Source: Lepas anatifera (taxonomy: Eukaryota > Arthropoda > Thecostraca > Lepadidae). From it: a stretch of DNA of 64,000 bases. The notes under the pieces were generated by a model, which worked only from the letters and a program-made list of their open reading frames with translations, was not told the origin of the DNA and ran no database searches. Where the stretch lies: contig JAOTON010001532.1 in NCBI GenBank assembly GCA_034440635.1, positions 292,015 to 356,014 on the forward strand, given 5' to 3'. The translations under genes and the position numbers were made by a program. Below, piece by piece: positions 1-9,911 of this stretch (its first letter is position 1; every line of letters starts with the position of its first letter).

Positions 1-48
1 TGCTTTGAGTCACAAAAACTGCATTTTGTGACAAACGTAACACTTTAA

Positions 49-500
49 AGGGAATGTGGCACCTTGGTCGAATCCTGGAATTTAGTTTAATTAGGCGTAC
101 TTATAGTAAAACATAATGAAACCACTCATGATTTCTCTGAAAAATGTACAATAAGCTCAATATTTGGTTTTTAAAAATACTCCTCTAGAAAAAGAAATAA
201 ATATCAGTCTGTGGATGATGTCACGATCTGGCAACCACTACCATACTTGAAACGCTTCAAGGGCTTCGATTGCCTGATGCTCATCGTGACGTCAGCATAT
301 GTCGTCACACCAGTAGCTCACAACAATGGCCGCCGGCGACGGGGGGCTGAGGGGGGCTGGTGTCAGGTAGATTTTAGTTTTTTTTTCTACGGAAATATCG
401 AGTTCCAAGACAAATGAAATATGGAGTACCGGGTTTTCCGACCTGCTTTACAACTTGGCTATCTCAGTTAAAATCACGTTGTGAAGGTGCCACATTCCCT
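49..500. mobile_element. piggyBac-type MITE, copy 1
   Basis: The element starts AGGGAATGTGGCACCTT and ends with the exact reverse complement, AAGGTGCCACATTCCCT. It is flanked by TTAA at 45-48 and 501-504, the target site typical of piggyBac-like elements. No transposase is encoded. A second copy of nearly the same length lies at 59080-59529. Confidence 0.9.
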
Positions 501-504
501 TTAA

Positions 505-952
505 AGAAAGAATGTTTACTTGGGCGGACTGCATATATATATTTATGCCGCCCTTTGTCCTGAGCAGACGTCTGATTTGCATATGATGATAAACTGAATG
601 ATAAAATAGCCTCCTCCTTAAGTTCTCCCCAAAGCGAGAAGTTATTTTTTTCGGAGAATACTGGTAAAGAACGTTAAAAGCAGGTAGAATATCAATTCTG
701 GGCTAGAAATCGTATTTGATGAGGTAAAGAAAAACCGGTGTCATCAAGAATGAAGTGCTGGACGTGGTTTTCAATGCAGGTATGTATTTTCCGGTGCCAC
801 CCCAGCTGAAACATGCAAAACCGATATGGGAAGCTTTGATTAAGCTTAAACAGCCTGGTGTTTTCTCCTTGCATAATTGTATACCTCATACTGTCGCTGC
901 GGTGCATTGCACAGTTCTCATTCAGTGTTACAAGCAGCTAATATTCCCGCAG
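505..952. other. No recognisable feature
   Basis: Single-copy-looking AT-rich sequence between the MITE and the minisatellite. Short open frames occur on both strands but resemble nothing I know and have no splice or start context that supports them. Confidence 0.4.
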
Positions 953-990
953 GGTGCTGTGTGCTGTAGCTGCTACTTTGTCCCCTACAA
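953..990. repeat. Minisatellite unit, left of the LINE
   Basis: One unit (GGGTGCTGTGTGCTGTAGCT, then GCTACTTTGTCCCC) identical in type to the array at 2746-3065. It is cut off at ACAA, where the LINE begins, so the array was split by the insertion. Confidence 0.8.
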
Positions 991-2745
991 CTCAGGCAGT
1001 CTAAGAATCTCACCACTTACCATCGAAGAACTCCGAAAAATCTTGTTTTCCATGCCAAACAAAACTTCACCCATCAAGGATGATAAACCAGAAATTTTTT
1101 AATTAGCCTTCCCTATTTTAGGACGACATTTGCTTAGAATCATCAACAAAAGTTTTGTTTCAGACTCCGTGCCATCGAAATGGAAGGAGGCTATAGTGGT
1201 GCCATTGCACAAGAAAGGAGATGCGTCGGTTGGGGCAAATTTCGGGCCGGTTACAAATATTTTTACGATTTGCAAAATTGTTGAAAAATTGATGCTTCTC
1301 CAGCTTAGCCAATACCTCGACCAGCAGCACGTTTTGGCTGACGACCAGCATGGCTTTAGATCTGGGCGCTCAACAGCCACTGCTCTTTTAGAAATTACCG
1401 ATGAAATATTAAAAGGGATGGACCGCTCAGAAGTGACTTTACTAACTCTGATTGACTTGAGTCGTTTCTTTGATGTAATTGGTTATGGGTCACTTCTGAC
1501 TTTTACAAATCCATCCGGGCTGGTTTCGGAGCTATCTTAGCGGGCATGTGCAGCGAGTCCAAATTGGGGATAAAGTGTTGGAACCCCTCCCTATCAACAT
1601 GGGTACTTTTCAGGGCACATGCTTGGGTCCAGTGCTCGCAAATATCGCGGGTAATGATCTGACGTGTCACATCCCATCACATCTTAATGGCTTTCTAGTT
1701 GGTTGTGTTAGGTACGCAAACGACATACAGCTAGGAATCACTGGTCCACGTGGTCGCATGCCTGAAATGAAATTTTGCTTGGACGAAATTCTGGAAGTGA
1801 TGACCACATGGTTTCAACAAATCCGGATGATGGTCAATGCCAGAAAGACGGAGCTTCTCCTAAGTGACGACCAAAGACAGCTAAAACACATACCGCAACC
1901 TGTAAACATTCAGTTTATGAATGAGGAAATTGGAAGCAGAAATGTTGTGAAAAATTTAGGGGTATATATGGAACGCAATCTTTCTTGGTCGCATCTTGTC
2001 AAGTGTATTTCGGATCGCTGTTTTGGTATACTTATTGCTTTGTATAATGCCAGATATGTTCTGCCCACTGAAGTACTCCCTCGTGTTATTGACACGCTGG
2101 TATTTTCACATGTTAGGTACTGAATTCAGGTCTATGGAAGCACAAATTCTGAATCAAAGAACAAGATGCAGATAATTTTTAACTTTGCAGCAAGAATAAT
2201 ATCAGGTCGAAGGAAGCACGGCCATATCTCAGATGTTATTGAAGAGCTGGGATGGCTCAATGCTCAGCGTTTTATGGAATACTTTGACATGTGTATGCTT
2301 TATAAGTTGATAACAACATGTTGCCCTTTGTCCCTTGCATCGAATTTTCATTTTAACCGTGATGTTTTGAATCGGGAGACAAGACAATCGGTACTCTTGG
2401 CACTCTCAAAGCCGAGAAGAAATTATGGAAAACGGAACTTTGTTTGTTGTGTCTCATCGCTTTACAACAATATTTGTGTGCTTGTTGGAAATCCTCGGGC
2501 AACAAACTATTGTGTCTTCAAAAAGAATATCAGGCGCGCTGTGCGGGGCGATCGGATGAATTGAGTGCTCGTAGATACATAGTATCATATTTTACATTTC
2601 TATTTCAATCATGTTCGGGCATGTAGTCCTTGTGCTCAGTTCGTGGCGATGTGCTGGAGCACTGACATTTGACAACGTTCGTGACAAAGGTCTGAGAATA
2701 TGTGTGCGGAAAGACCTGCTGATGTGAATACATACATACATACAC
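991..2745 (+). mobile_element. 5'-truncated non-LTR retrotransposon (reverse transcriptase part)
   Basis: Three consecutive + strand blocks (1130-1540, 1548-2123, 2166-2564) read as reverse transcriptase of a CR1/Jockey-like LINE. They include a region before the fingers (SVPSKWKEAIVVPLHKKGD), a DQHGFRSGRSTATAL block and a QGTCLGPVLANI block. The catalytic box is degraded to RYANDIQ where YADD is expected, and the blocks lie in different frames, so the copy is dead. It ends in a CATA/CACA tail at about 2730-2747. ACAA is repeated at both edges, and the flanks are two halves of one minisatellite, which fixes the borders. The endonuclease part is absent. Confidence 0.88.
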
Positions 2746-3065
2746 ACAATGTGTTGTGTGCTGTAGCTGGTGCTGTCCCCTCAGGGTGTTGTGTCCCCCT
2801 CAGGGTGTTGTGTGCTGTAGCTGCTACTTTGTCCCCTACAATGTGCTATATGCTGTAGCTGGTGCTGTCCCCTCAGGGTGCTGTGTCCCCTCAGGGTGTT
2901 GTGTCCCCCTCAGGATGCTGTGTGCTGTAGGTGCTACTTTGTCCCCTGCAATGTGCTGTGTGCTGTAGCTGCTACTTTTTCCCCCTGCAATGTGCTGTGT
3001 GCTGTAGCCGCTACTTTGTCCCCCTGCAATGTGCTGTGTGCTGTAGCTGGTGCTGTGCACCCCCC
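2746..3065. repeat. Minisatellite of about 35-40 bp units
   Basis: About eight imperfect units built on TGCTGTGTGCTGTAGCTG, followed by a TACTTTGTCCCC or TGCTGTCCCCTCAGG variant. The array ends about 45 bp before the splice acceptor of exon 1a of PICK1. Confidence 0.9.
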
Positions 3066-3111
3066 CCCGCAAGCTGCTCTGTAGTTAGCTGGTGCTTCTG
3101 TGTCCCTGCAG

Positions 3112-3230
3112 GGTGCCGACCCCGCATGCATGACCCACTACTACCACCTGCTGCCCACCATTGACCTGGACGGCGACCTGTCGGAGCCGCAGTCGCCCCT
3201 GCACCGCTTCACCACCATGGAGGACCGCAT
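3112..3230 (+). CDS. PICK1: PICK1 alternative first coding exon (1a)
   Basis: The exon is bounded by a CCCTGCAG acceptor and a GTGAGT donor and ends in phase 2. From the ATG at 3130 it encodes 33 residues plus two bases, ending FTTMEDR-AT. Joined to the exon at 6454 it reads MEDRMGMTLTTGSVTL, which matches the EDRMGM/EEDKLGI segment just before the PDZ domain in animal PICK1. The N-terminal part (MTHYYHLLPTIDLDGDL) has no counterpart I recognise. The frame is also open to the acceptor, so an upstream exon could feed it. Exon 1b at 5525 ends in the same phase, so the two are probably alternatives from different promoters. Confidence 0.72.
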
Positions 3231-3771
3231 GTGAGTGACCAGACCTGCCGGCGGGGCCACTGTACAGGACAGGTGTCGGTCTCTGGAGGTCCACGGGAAC
3301 CGAGGGACCACGGCCTCCAGATGTTAAGAATATTTAACAATTCACCAACTCCAAAACATAAATCGAATACATAGTATGGCAAATGCAAAAGTATTCAAAG
3401 GTTATACAAAATATTTCCCTCAATCTGGTAAAGCCGTCTTTGCAGAATATGACGGAATACATTACTTTTAATTCAAGGCTACATAAATATTGTTGATCCT
3501 GCGGGCCCTGGATGGGTTGACGGAGACACGTCATAGGATCCTATTCATATCCTATGAGAGACCTAAAATCCAGGGGCTGCTAACTTCTGAAACACCGAGA
3601 TCTCCAGCCAGGTTTATATTGTGCTCTGTCCGAGATTGGACGCCGCACTCTCTATTCAGGAGAGTTTTCCTCCTGGGGGGAAGTCACGTGGCACTGCAGC
3701 CCTCCTCCCCTCTGCTCACCAGAATCTCGGTCCAGTTGGCCCCTGTCAGACCCGAGTTCTGGATCCACCAG

Positions 3772-3800
3772 TGACGTCACTAGTGGATACAGTGACGTCA
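3772..3800. promoter_or_regulatory. Pair of full CRE palindromes
   Basis: TGACGTCA occurs at 3772-3779 and 3793-3800, start to start 21 bp, i.e. two helical turns on the same face. This is the CREB/ATF consensus. It lies between the two PICK1 first exons; function is inferred only. Confidence 0.4.
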
Positions 3801-4435
3801 CTGATGGATGCGCTGCTGATGCCATCGGACTGCCTGCCATGTAAAGTAAACATTTTGCGTGATAGGTGAATGCTTCAAAGCATGGGTGCCGGATATACAA
3901 ATGTCAAATAAAGACAGCGAGAGATGAAGACACCAAAGACCATCATATCATTTCCTTGGGGATGCCACTAATTTACCAACAAGGAAATGTTTGTAGGGAT
4001 CCATAGAGCATAAGATAGGATAACAAGTACCCATTTGAATATGCGGGGCAAAAAAGTGGAGGTATTTTGCCTCCCCTTTGCTGAGTAAGTCTCTCGGGGC
4101 CTTTCTACTGCGCGTGTTAAAGCTTATTGATTTGCGGACAGGCTCATTTGATCTAGTCTCATGAATATGTGATAGCCTATATGAATATGCCATAGCCTTG
4201 CGGACATGTCCCAAACCAAAAATTTGGGTGAGATTTCCGAGATATCACGCGTGAATACACTTCAAAAACAGGCACGCAAAACGCTCTCGCTTTCAAATCA
4301 CAATACTGAAATGATCCAACAGAGGAGGTTGATAACATTTAATTTCAGTCTCCCGTGACTCATAATCATAACAATTAATAATTAAGCTCCAAGGTGCGCT
4401 TCACATCTACTTAATTTTGCACACATTTGCACACA

Positions 4436-4468
4436 TGCGAATGGTTACACATTGTGTAACCATTCGCA
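4436..4468. repeat. 33-bp near-perfect palindrome
   Basis: Arms TGCGAATGGTTACACA and TGTGTAACCATTCGCA are exact reverse complements of 16 nt, separated by one T. Flanking CACA motifs suggest a local duplication/inversion of GCACACATT sequence. Confidence 0.85.
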
Positions 4469-4974
4469 CACATTATTTCAAGAACTCGACCCCGAGAACT
4501 CCCTCGGTAGATATGTGAACAATCCGTCTGCCTATCACAGTCCCCAGAGCATCCGTGGCGTATCAGGTCGCTGATAGCTCCATCAGTGGCGTGTTCAGTT
4601 AGCGGAGGTCTAGTTGTGCACTTTGGCTTAAGATCCTAATGGAGCTTGGTGTTGAAGAACGTCGCTACAGGTTTGGTGAGTCTAAATCCTTGAGAGGAAA
4701 CAAGATAGGGAGCTGCGACTGCATGATACCGGGGCGGGGCCTTCTGTGTGAGATTATCTACTAGTCACTGAGGGGTCTTTGTAGCACGGTGTGTAAATCA
4801 CAGAACTTTGAAACGTCCATAGTCCTTCATAACGTTTCAAATAAAAGGCTCTGAAAGAAACGAACTTTGCTCACTTAGCTCATTTTAACTTAACTTACCT
4901 TTACCTCAAAACTGACCGTTAGCTACGACCCGAATGCAAGCAAGCACTTGAATAGTTCACGCTCCTGAACTTCA

Positions 4975-5524
4975 CGCAGCTACATTTCGTGCCACCCCGC
5001 CCACCCCTCCCCTGCCCCCTCCCCGCGCACCCACACATGTACGCTAGCACATTTGTCGTAAACAGCGGGGCGGCACCGACGATACCGTCCTTATTCGGAC
5101 GTTTTCGACTCCCAAGAGAGCTCACAGTGCAACGTACAACCCTTGATTGCGTCGTGGAATGAAAAGTGAATAGTATATACAGATTGCGGTAAAATTAGAT
5201 CCGTGTTTTGACGATAGCCGTAGGCCGGTAGATATGGATCCGAGAGTATAGCCCCGGAGAACTGCGACTGGGTTAGCTTGTTGTCAGCGAAATGGTGGCG
5301 AGGGAAGCCGATTCTGACCGTGGTTTTACAACCGTTTAAATTATTCTGCAAGGATTGAAGGCTAAGAGCAAATTATTTCACAGTGATGCTCGGGATAAAT
5401 CAGAAGTCCGTAACCTCGACAACTAAGCGTTCAAGACTGCGAGAAGCTTCTAAGCACAATAGCAGAATCGAGAATTGAGAGCTTCGAGTTTCCTTGTTTG
5501 AAAGCGCAAGAGCTACTTTTCATA
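4975..5524 (+). promoter_or_regulatory. Candidate promoter / 5' UTR of PICK1 exon 1b
   Basis: C-rich tract at 4985-5035 followed by mixed sequence up to an ATG in strong Kozak context at 5525. The ATGGCGGCC start also forms a YY1-like motif. No TATA box was seen. Inferred from position only. Confidence 0.35.
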
Positions 5525-5595
5525 ATGGCGGCCTACCCATACCCACCTGCTCGAAGCCAGTTCAACTACCCACAAGGCATGGGAGAAGATCAAAG
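5525..5595 (+). CDS. PICK1: PICK1 alternative first coding exon (1b)
   Basis: The ATG at 5525 is in good context (A at -3, G at +4). The exon encodes a Tyr/Pro-rich N terminus, MAAYPYPPARSQFNYPQGMG, then EDQ, and ends AG in phase 2 before a GTGAGA donor. Spliced to the exon at 6454 it gives GEDQRGMTLTTGSVTL, again the acidic-basic-GM junction that precedes the PDZ domain in PICK1. Exon 1a makes the same join. This exon needs no upstream acceptor and looks like a true first exon. In vertebrate PICK1 the acidic N terminus modulates membrane binding; here the two isoforms would differ in that part. The alternative, that it starts an unrelated gene, is less likely because phase and junction residues both fit. 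Confidence 0.7.
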
Positions 5596-6453
5596 GTGAG
5601 AATACAATATGTGGATTCAATTCCAGACCTTAAAAACCCCCTGTGCGAAAACAAGTCATCACACCCATGTGCGGCTACAGAGGAGGGGGGACAAAAACGA
5701 TATTATTATTTTTGTGAGATTCCTCAAAAACATTGTTTTTCAAGATTTCTTTTCCCTGTTGTACCCCCCTAAAAAACCCTCAACCCAGATCCGGCACTGA
5801 TCCAACCAGTCCTGTGAAATGTATGTACCTACCTCGCTCAAGTAGCACTCACGACTAGGGACTAATTACTAGAGGCTATAGCGGCAGCCGAAATAGCCAG
5901 TTTGTTCTGTACAGTTGTTGCTACCGCTGCTGGGTTGACTGACATGTTACCCCTCCCCCCAAACGCGCGACAAACCTGTCCGTCAGGGGCCTGCCGCCCC
6001 CGACACAGCCATGTTGTGACGTCATTTGTGGTGCTGAGCTCAGTGTCATCTCACCAGTCCGCCCTGACTGTTCAACTTCAAAATTGCATTTCCATTTTTT
6101 TGTCTGTTTGAAATAGCAGGTGTTCTTGACGGGGTTTCGCCACTTAGTTCAAAGATATGTAAAGCATGATAGTTGATTTATGGTAGGTGCATAGATGTAG
6201 CTGATCACTCAGCATACCTGCAAATGGCGCACCAGTCTGGGAAAGGCAATAAGTAAGCCTAGGTATGTATGTTCATGTTTTGCATTGGCGTGTTTTGTTT
6301 TTTGGAGTATTTGTACGTCATTTAATGGAAAATCCCGTGTTTTCTCCCAAAATTGAAAAAAATACAGCCTTTCCTTGCTTCAGTCAAATCCTGACAGAAC
6401 ACTGCGCTGCTGTTTTGCATCGCCAGTAGATATGACCTATGCACCTTTTTCAG
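5596..6453 (+). other. PICK1 intron
   Basis: Intron between exon 1b and the first PDZ exon. It begins GTGAGA and ends with a TTTTTCAG acceptor. Nothing else was recognised. Confidence 0.6.
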
Positions 6454-6565
6454 GGGGATGACTTTGACCACAGGGAGTGTGACCTTGAGCAAGGACGAGA
6501 CAAACCTCATCGGCATCAGTATAGGCGGAGGGGCGCCGCTCTGCCCTTGTCTCTATGTCGTCCAG
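6454..6565 (+). CDS. PICK1: PICK1 exon 2: start of PDZ domain
   Basis: The acceptor is TTTTTCAG and the donor GTAACC; the exon enters in phase 2 and leaves in phase 0. It encodes GMTLTTGSVTLSKD, ETNLIGISIGGG and APLCPCLYVVQ. The carboxylate-binding loop of PICK1 (LIGISIGGG) and the conserved Lys-Asp pair before it are present. So is the CPC motif known to be characteristic of the PICK1 PDZ domain, where it affects ligand and metal binding. This is the strongest family signature in the window. The PDZ domain of PICK1 binds C-terminal ligands of AMPA receptors, PKC-alpha and transporters. Confidence 0.95.
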
Positions 6566-7393
6566 GTAACCACAGGGGTCTGGGAGAGGGGGTCTATGCA
6601 ATACGCAGAAGGGGAGTCATCACGTCATCACTGAGGAGGCCCCCCTCTCCAGCTTTGGGGAAATTGGGACCTGAGCTCCCACTTTTTGGCCGCGGATATA
6701 CATCTCGAAAAGATTTTCTACACCGAAATTATTACAAAATACAGCATCTGTCGACTACAATATTTCAGTTTGTTACTTACATGATACCACAAAATTTTCT
6801 ATGAGAGAATAACATCTTCCTGCTCTATTCAGTCGACAGGACGTAGAAAAAATGGACATGACCTTTCACTGCCAGATCTAGTTCTCCCGAGGGAAAATCG
6901 GTAGCGATGCCCCTGGTGCGTAGGTTATTACCTGTTCTAAAAACGGAATCCCCCTATTCGTTCTGGGGTGTAGGCTGGCAACTGCACTATTGAATCTAGA
7001 ATTCCAGACTGCATAACTTCTGTCTTATCGCAACTTATGAATCATGGATTTAAACTAAGTGTTTCCTAAATTGAAGGCAAATGAGAATATCTGGATTTTA
7101 GCTATAAATGGGCATACCCGTGTCTTCTATCATATCTCTGGAACAGAACTTTATACAGCATCTTATCTGAATTTTAAAGCCATATTTCATGTGATGCAAA
7201 TCCTGAAGCATGCCATTACTGTATCTAAAATTTCCACTCTTAACTCTTCCTCATCGCTCTCCTGGATCACCTCTCATTATGGATAATGTGTGACATGCCA
7301 TTGTGAACTGTCCAGCAGTGTTATCCACTGTCATGCACTGCAATGTGTATTGTGCACTCTGTCATGTGTAACTGTGAGTACCGGCGGCGGCAG
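6566..7393 (+). other. PICK1 intron
   Basis: Intron between the two main PDZ exons, ending in a purine-rich CGGCGGCGGCAG acceptor. No mobile element termini or convincing ORF seen. Confidence 0.7.
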
Positions 7394-7522
7394 GTATTCG
7401 ACAATACGCCTGCGGGCAGGGACGCGACCCTGCAGTCCGGGGACGAGCTGATCGGTGTCAACGGCACCTCTGTCAAAGGACGCACCAAGGTCGAGGTCGC
7501 CAAAATCATCCAGGCGGTCAAA
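7394..7522 (+). CDS. PICK1: PICK1 exon 3: PDZ core
   Basis: 43 codons, phase 0 at both ends, donor GTAAGG. It encodes VFDNTPAGRDATLQSGDELI, GVNGTSVKGRTKVEVAKIIQ and AVK. VFDNTPA, SGDEL, VNG and KVEVAKMIQ-type blocks are near identical to PICK1 from other animals and form beta-strands and the second alpha-helix of the PDZ fold, including the residue pair that contacts the ligand side chain. Confidence 0.97.
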
Positions 7523-7921
7523 GTAAGGAGCTAGCGTGATACTCGCTCGAATTCAGCATCTCATCATAATTATGATGAAAACTTCGAAATTACAGACGGT
7601 TTTATTAATTTTTTTCTTATATCAGCAACAGGTATTACACCCAGTTTCGGCTTAAGTCGTACTCAAACACGTGATATCCAGATGATAATAATTTTACTTT
7701 TCCCCATTTACAGACGGGCTTTTTCTATCGATTTGCCCACTACAGATTTTCCATAACCCAGATGCTATAGAAAGGAGAGAGTATTCTCATCGGAGAGCGG
7801 TTCTCAATTTCGTAACTTACAACATTTACAACAAAAACTCCCTGCTTTCCGTGAATTCAACAGGAGTCCCGATAGATACCCGGTGCACCAGGCTTGTAAT
7901 GACGTCATCATCTGGCAACAG
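7523..7921 (+). other. PICK1 intron
   Basis: Short intron. Near its 3' end it has TGACGTCA (7900-7907), and a second TGACGTCA falls in the next exon at 7924-7931, giving two CRE-like sites 24 bp apart, one of them coding. Confidence 0.6.
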
Positions 7922-8086
7922 GGTGACGTCACGGTGAGCTACAACAAGCTGCACGCCGACCCTCACCAGGGCAAGTCGCTGGACATTATCCTGAAGAAGG
8001 TGAAGCACAGGCTGGTGGAGAAGATGAGCGCCTCCACGGCCGACGCACTGGGGCTATCCCGCGCCATACTCTGTAACGACTCACTG
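7922..8086 (+). CDS. PICK1: PICK1 exon 4: end of PDZ, linker, start of BAR
   Basis: 55 codons, phase 0, acceptor CAACAG and donor GTGAGA. It encodes the last PDZ strand (GDVTVSYNKLHADPHQG), the linker KSLDIILKKVKHRLVEKM and the PICK1-specific TADALGLSRAILCNDSL. In PICK1 the linker forms an amphipathic helix that senses membrane curvature; its hydrophobic-basic alternation is retained here. The donor overlaps the start of a GA microsatellite. Confidence 0.97.
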
Positions 8087-8087
8087 G

Positions 8088-8107
8088 TGAGAGAGAGAGA
8101 TAGAGAT

Positions 8108-8147
<40 letters not shown>
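8088..8147. repeat. GA/GATA microsatellite at the exon 4 donor
   Basis: GA repeat with GATA interruptions beginning inside the splice donor of PICK1 exon 4. Confidence 0.9.
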
Positions 8148-8148
<1 letters not shown>

Positions 8149-8623
8149 GGATGTCGACAATACTTGAGGGATGGAGAATGTTGCTTACATCAACATGGGT
8201 TATCAGGCAAATAAAAAACCTGAAAGTCATATCATAAAATTCTATGTTTGCACCTCATGCATGAATTTTTTAGGTCATGTGGGGCTTGGAACAATTTTCT
8301 TGCCGCTATTAGGCTCTCGATAAAGATGTTTGAAGAAGTTGTATTTGTAGCCATGATGGGAGAGCTGAACGCAGTAGCTACCAACGCCTGATAACCCATG
8401 GCCCCAGCACAGTTCCGACACAGAACCAGCTGGTGTCGGGAAAATCCCAGCCGGGACCAGCATGGAGTCGGGATACCGCCCCGGGGAAAGATAACAAACT
8501 CTGATATTTACCGTATTTGTGGGTACCAACCGTGCAAAACAGTCGAGGTTGGTAGCGTTGAGACCGATGGGTTTGACCGGAAGAGCTTCTGTTGTCAGAC
8601 GCTGAGCCGGTGTTCTGGTGCAG
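8148..8623 (+). other. PICK1 intron
   Basis: Intron after the microsatellite, ending TGGTGCAG. Nothing further recognised. Confidence 0.6.
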
Positions 8624-8732
8624 GTGAAACGGCTGGAGGAGCTGGAGCGGACGGAGAGGATGTACCACGGCGTGGTGGAGCACCTGAAGAAGGTGCTGCG
8701 TGCCTTCTTCGACCTCTGCCGGGTTCATAAAG
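8624..8732 (+). CDS. PICK1: PICK1 exon 5: BAR domain helix 1
   Basis: 36 codons plus one base (phase 1 exit), donor GTACAG. It encodes VKRLEELERTERMYHGVVEH, LKKVLRAFFDLCRVHK. VKRLEELERT and LLRAF-type blocks match the first helix of the PICK1 BAR domain. The charged heptads are typical of the dimeric, membrane-curving coiled coil. Confidence 0.95.
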
Positions 8733-9157
8733 GTACAGAGGTAGAGCCATAAGGAAGGCATCAGTCATTGGACTCAGCGATCTCGTATGTAAGATTTTTT
8801 ATCATGTGTCTGGTAAGTAGGTTATTCCCTGAACTAGTGTACGAATTAGTTCAATTGTCACGACATCCAACATAGTGGGCTCGGAATAAGTCAACACTAA
8901 AGAACAAGGAAGATAGCCAATACGTACAATTACTGCTGAGGTTTAACAGAAAATAAATAAATACTAGTACAGAAAAATATCAAAATGATAAGATGTTTAT
9001 TTATGTCGTTATCGAGTTGCCCGTCTCTTTAGCGTTTTTCGGCGACGGATCAGTTTCCTCTTTCTCTGACTGATACTGCCATTTCGTCTTAGCGACTGCT
9101 GCTGGTGGCGTGTCTAGAGTAGTTGGTGGGCTGACCATGCTCTCCTCTGATTGACAG
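8733..9157 (+). other. PICK1 intron
   Basis: Intron with no recognisable element, ending TTGACAG. Confidence 0.6.
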
Positions 9158-9291
9158 CGTTCGGGGACACCTTCGCTGTGATTGGTGCACGGGAGCCCCA
9201 GCCGCAGGCCAGCGAGGTGTTCTCCAGTTTCGGAGACGCCCACCGCACCATGGAGAAGAACGGAGTGAAACTGCTGCGTAGACTGAAGCCG
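9158..9291 (+). CDS. PICK1: PICK1 exon 6: BAR domain
   Basis: Enters in phase 1 (G|CG gives Ala) and leaves in phase 0 with donor GTGAGC. It encodes AFGDTFAVIGAREPQPQASE and VFSSFGDAHRTMEKNGVKLL, then RRLKP. The blocks AFGD.F..IG.REPQP.ASE and DAHR..EK are PICK1 hallmarks. No stop or indel. Confidence 0.96.
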
Positions 9292-9725
9292 GTGAGCCCC
9301 GGCGGGCCACGAGTGCAGCCCACTCTGCAGCCCATTCAATGGGGCCAAATCCTAACTTCTTTCCCCATGTTCGCCGATTTGTTTATCCCTGTGATTTTTG
9401 CCGATGTTGGGCCCTATTCACCCCTCGTACTACCTACACCCGTCCAACTTAACAGAAGGCTCGTGGGCAGCATGTTATGTGTTGGCCCTTGTGAGCCAAC
9501 GGAATAAACAAGAGTGCTACAGTGTTGGAAACTCGATGCAGTGCGAGCGTTACTGTACACGTATTCATTTGAGGTGAATGGTACATGTTTCAAAGGCATT
9601 GAACAAAACATCTTCGAATAGTAAACATGATTGGACAATCTCCCGCGTCGTGTCACAAGGCCCTGCAAAGTGCACATGTAGGTAGGTATGTATTATAATT
9701 GCTAATCAGGATATGTTGTTTTCAG
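9292..9725 (+). other. PICK1 intron
   Basis: Intron ending TTGTTTTCAG, a strong acceptor. No elements recognised. Confidence 0.6.
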
Positions 9726-9839
9726 ATTCTGAGTGACCTTGGAACGTATCTTCACAAAGCAATACCAGACACCCGCCTCACCATTCAAAAGTATTTGGAT
9801 ACAAAGTTTGAATACCTCAGCTTCTGTTTGAAGGTCAAG
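9726..9839 (+). CDS. PICK1: PICK1 exon 7: BAR domain
   Basis: 38 codons, phase 0, donor GTGGGT. It encodes ILSDLGTYLHKAIPDTRLTI and QKYLDTKFEYLSFCLKVK. The LTIKKYLDVKFEYLSYCLKVK-type block is nearly invariant in PICK1 and lies in the long BAR helices. It is intact here. Confidence 0.97.
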
Positions 9840-9850
9840 GTGGGTGATTT

Positions 9851-9911
9851 CATTCGTTCATTCATTCATTCGTTCTTTGGTTCATTCATTCCTTCATTCA
9901 TTCATTCATTC
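9851..9911. repeat. (TTCA)n microsatellite
   Basis: Imperfect ATTC/GTTC tetranucleotide repeat just after the exon 7 donor. Confidence 0.9.

Larger units (their letters stand above)
3231..5524 (+). other. PICK1 5' intron / inter-promoter region
   Basis: Non-coding as far as I can see. It holds a paired CRE (3772-3800), a 33-bp palindrome (4436-4468) and, near its right end, a C-rich stretch. No credible ORF or known transposon terminus was seen between 3300 and 4900. Confidence 0.45.

Noticed and set aside
755..1102. + strand ORF of 115 codons near the left end
   Set aside because: Crosses from unique sequence through a minisatellite unit into the LINE; no single origin.
2750..3065. Possible CRISPR-like array
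   Set aside because: Direct units without unique spacers; a eukaryotic minisatellite.
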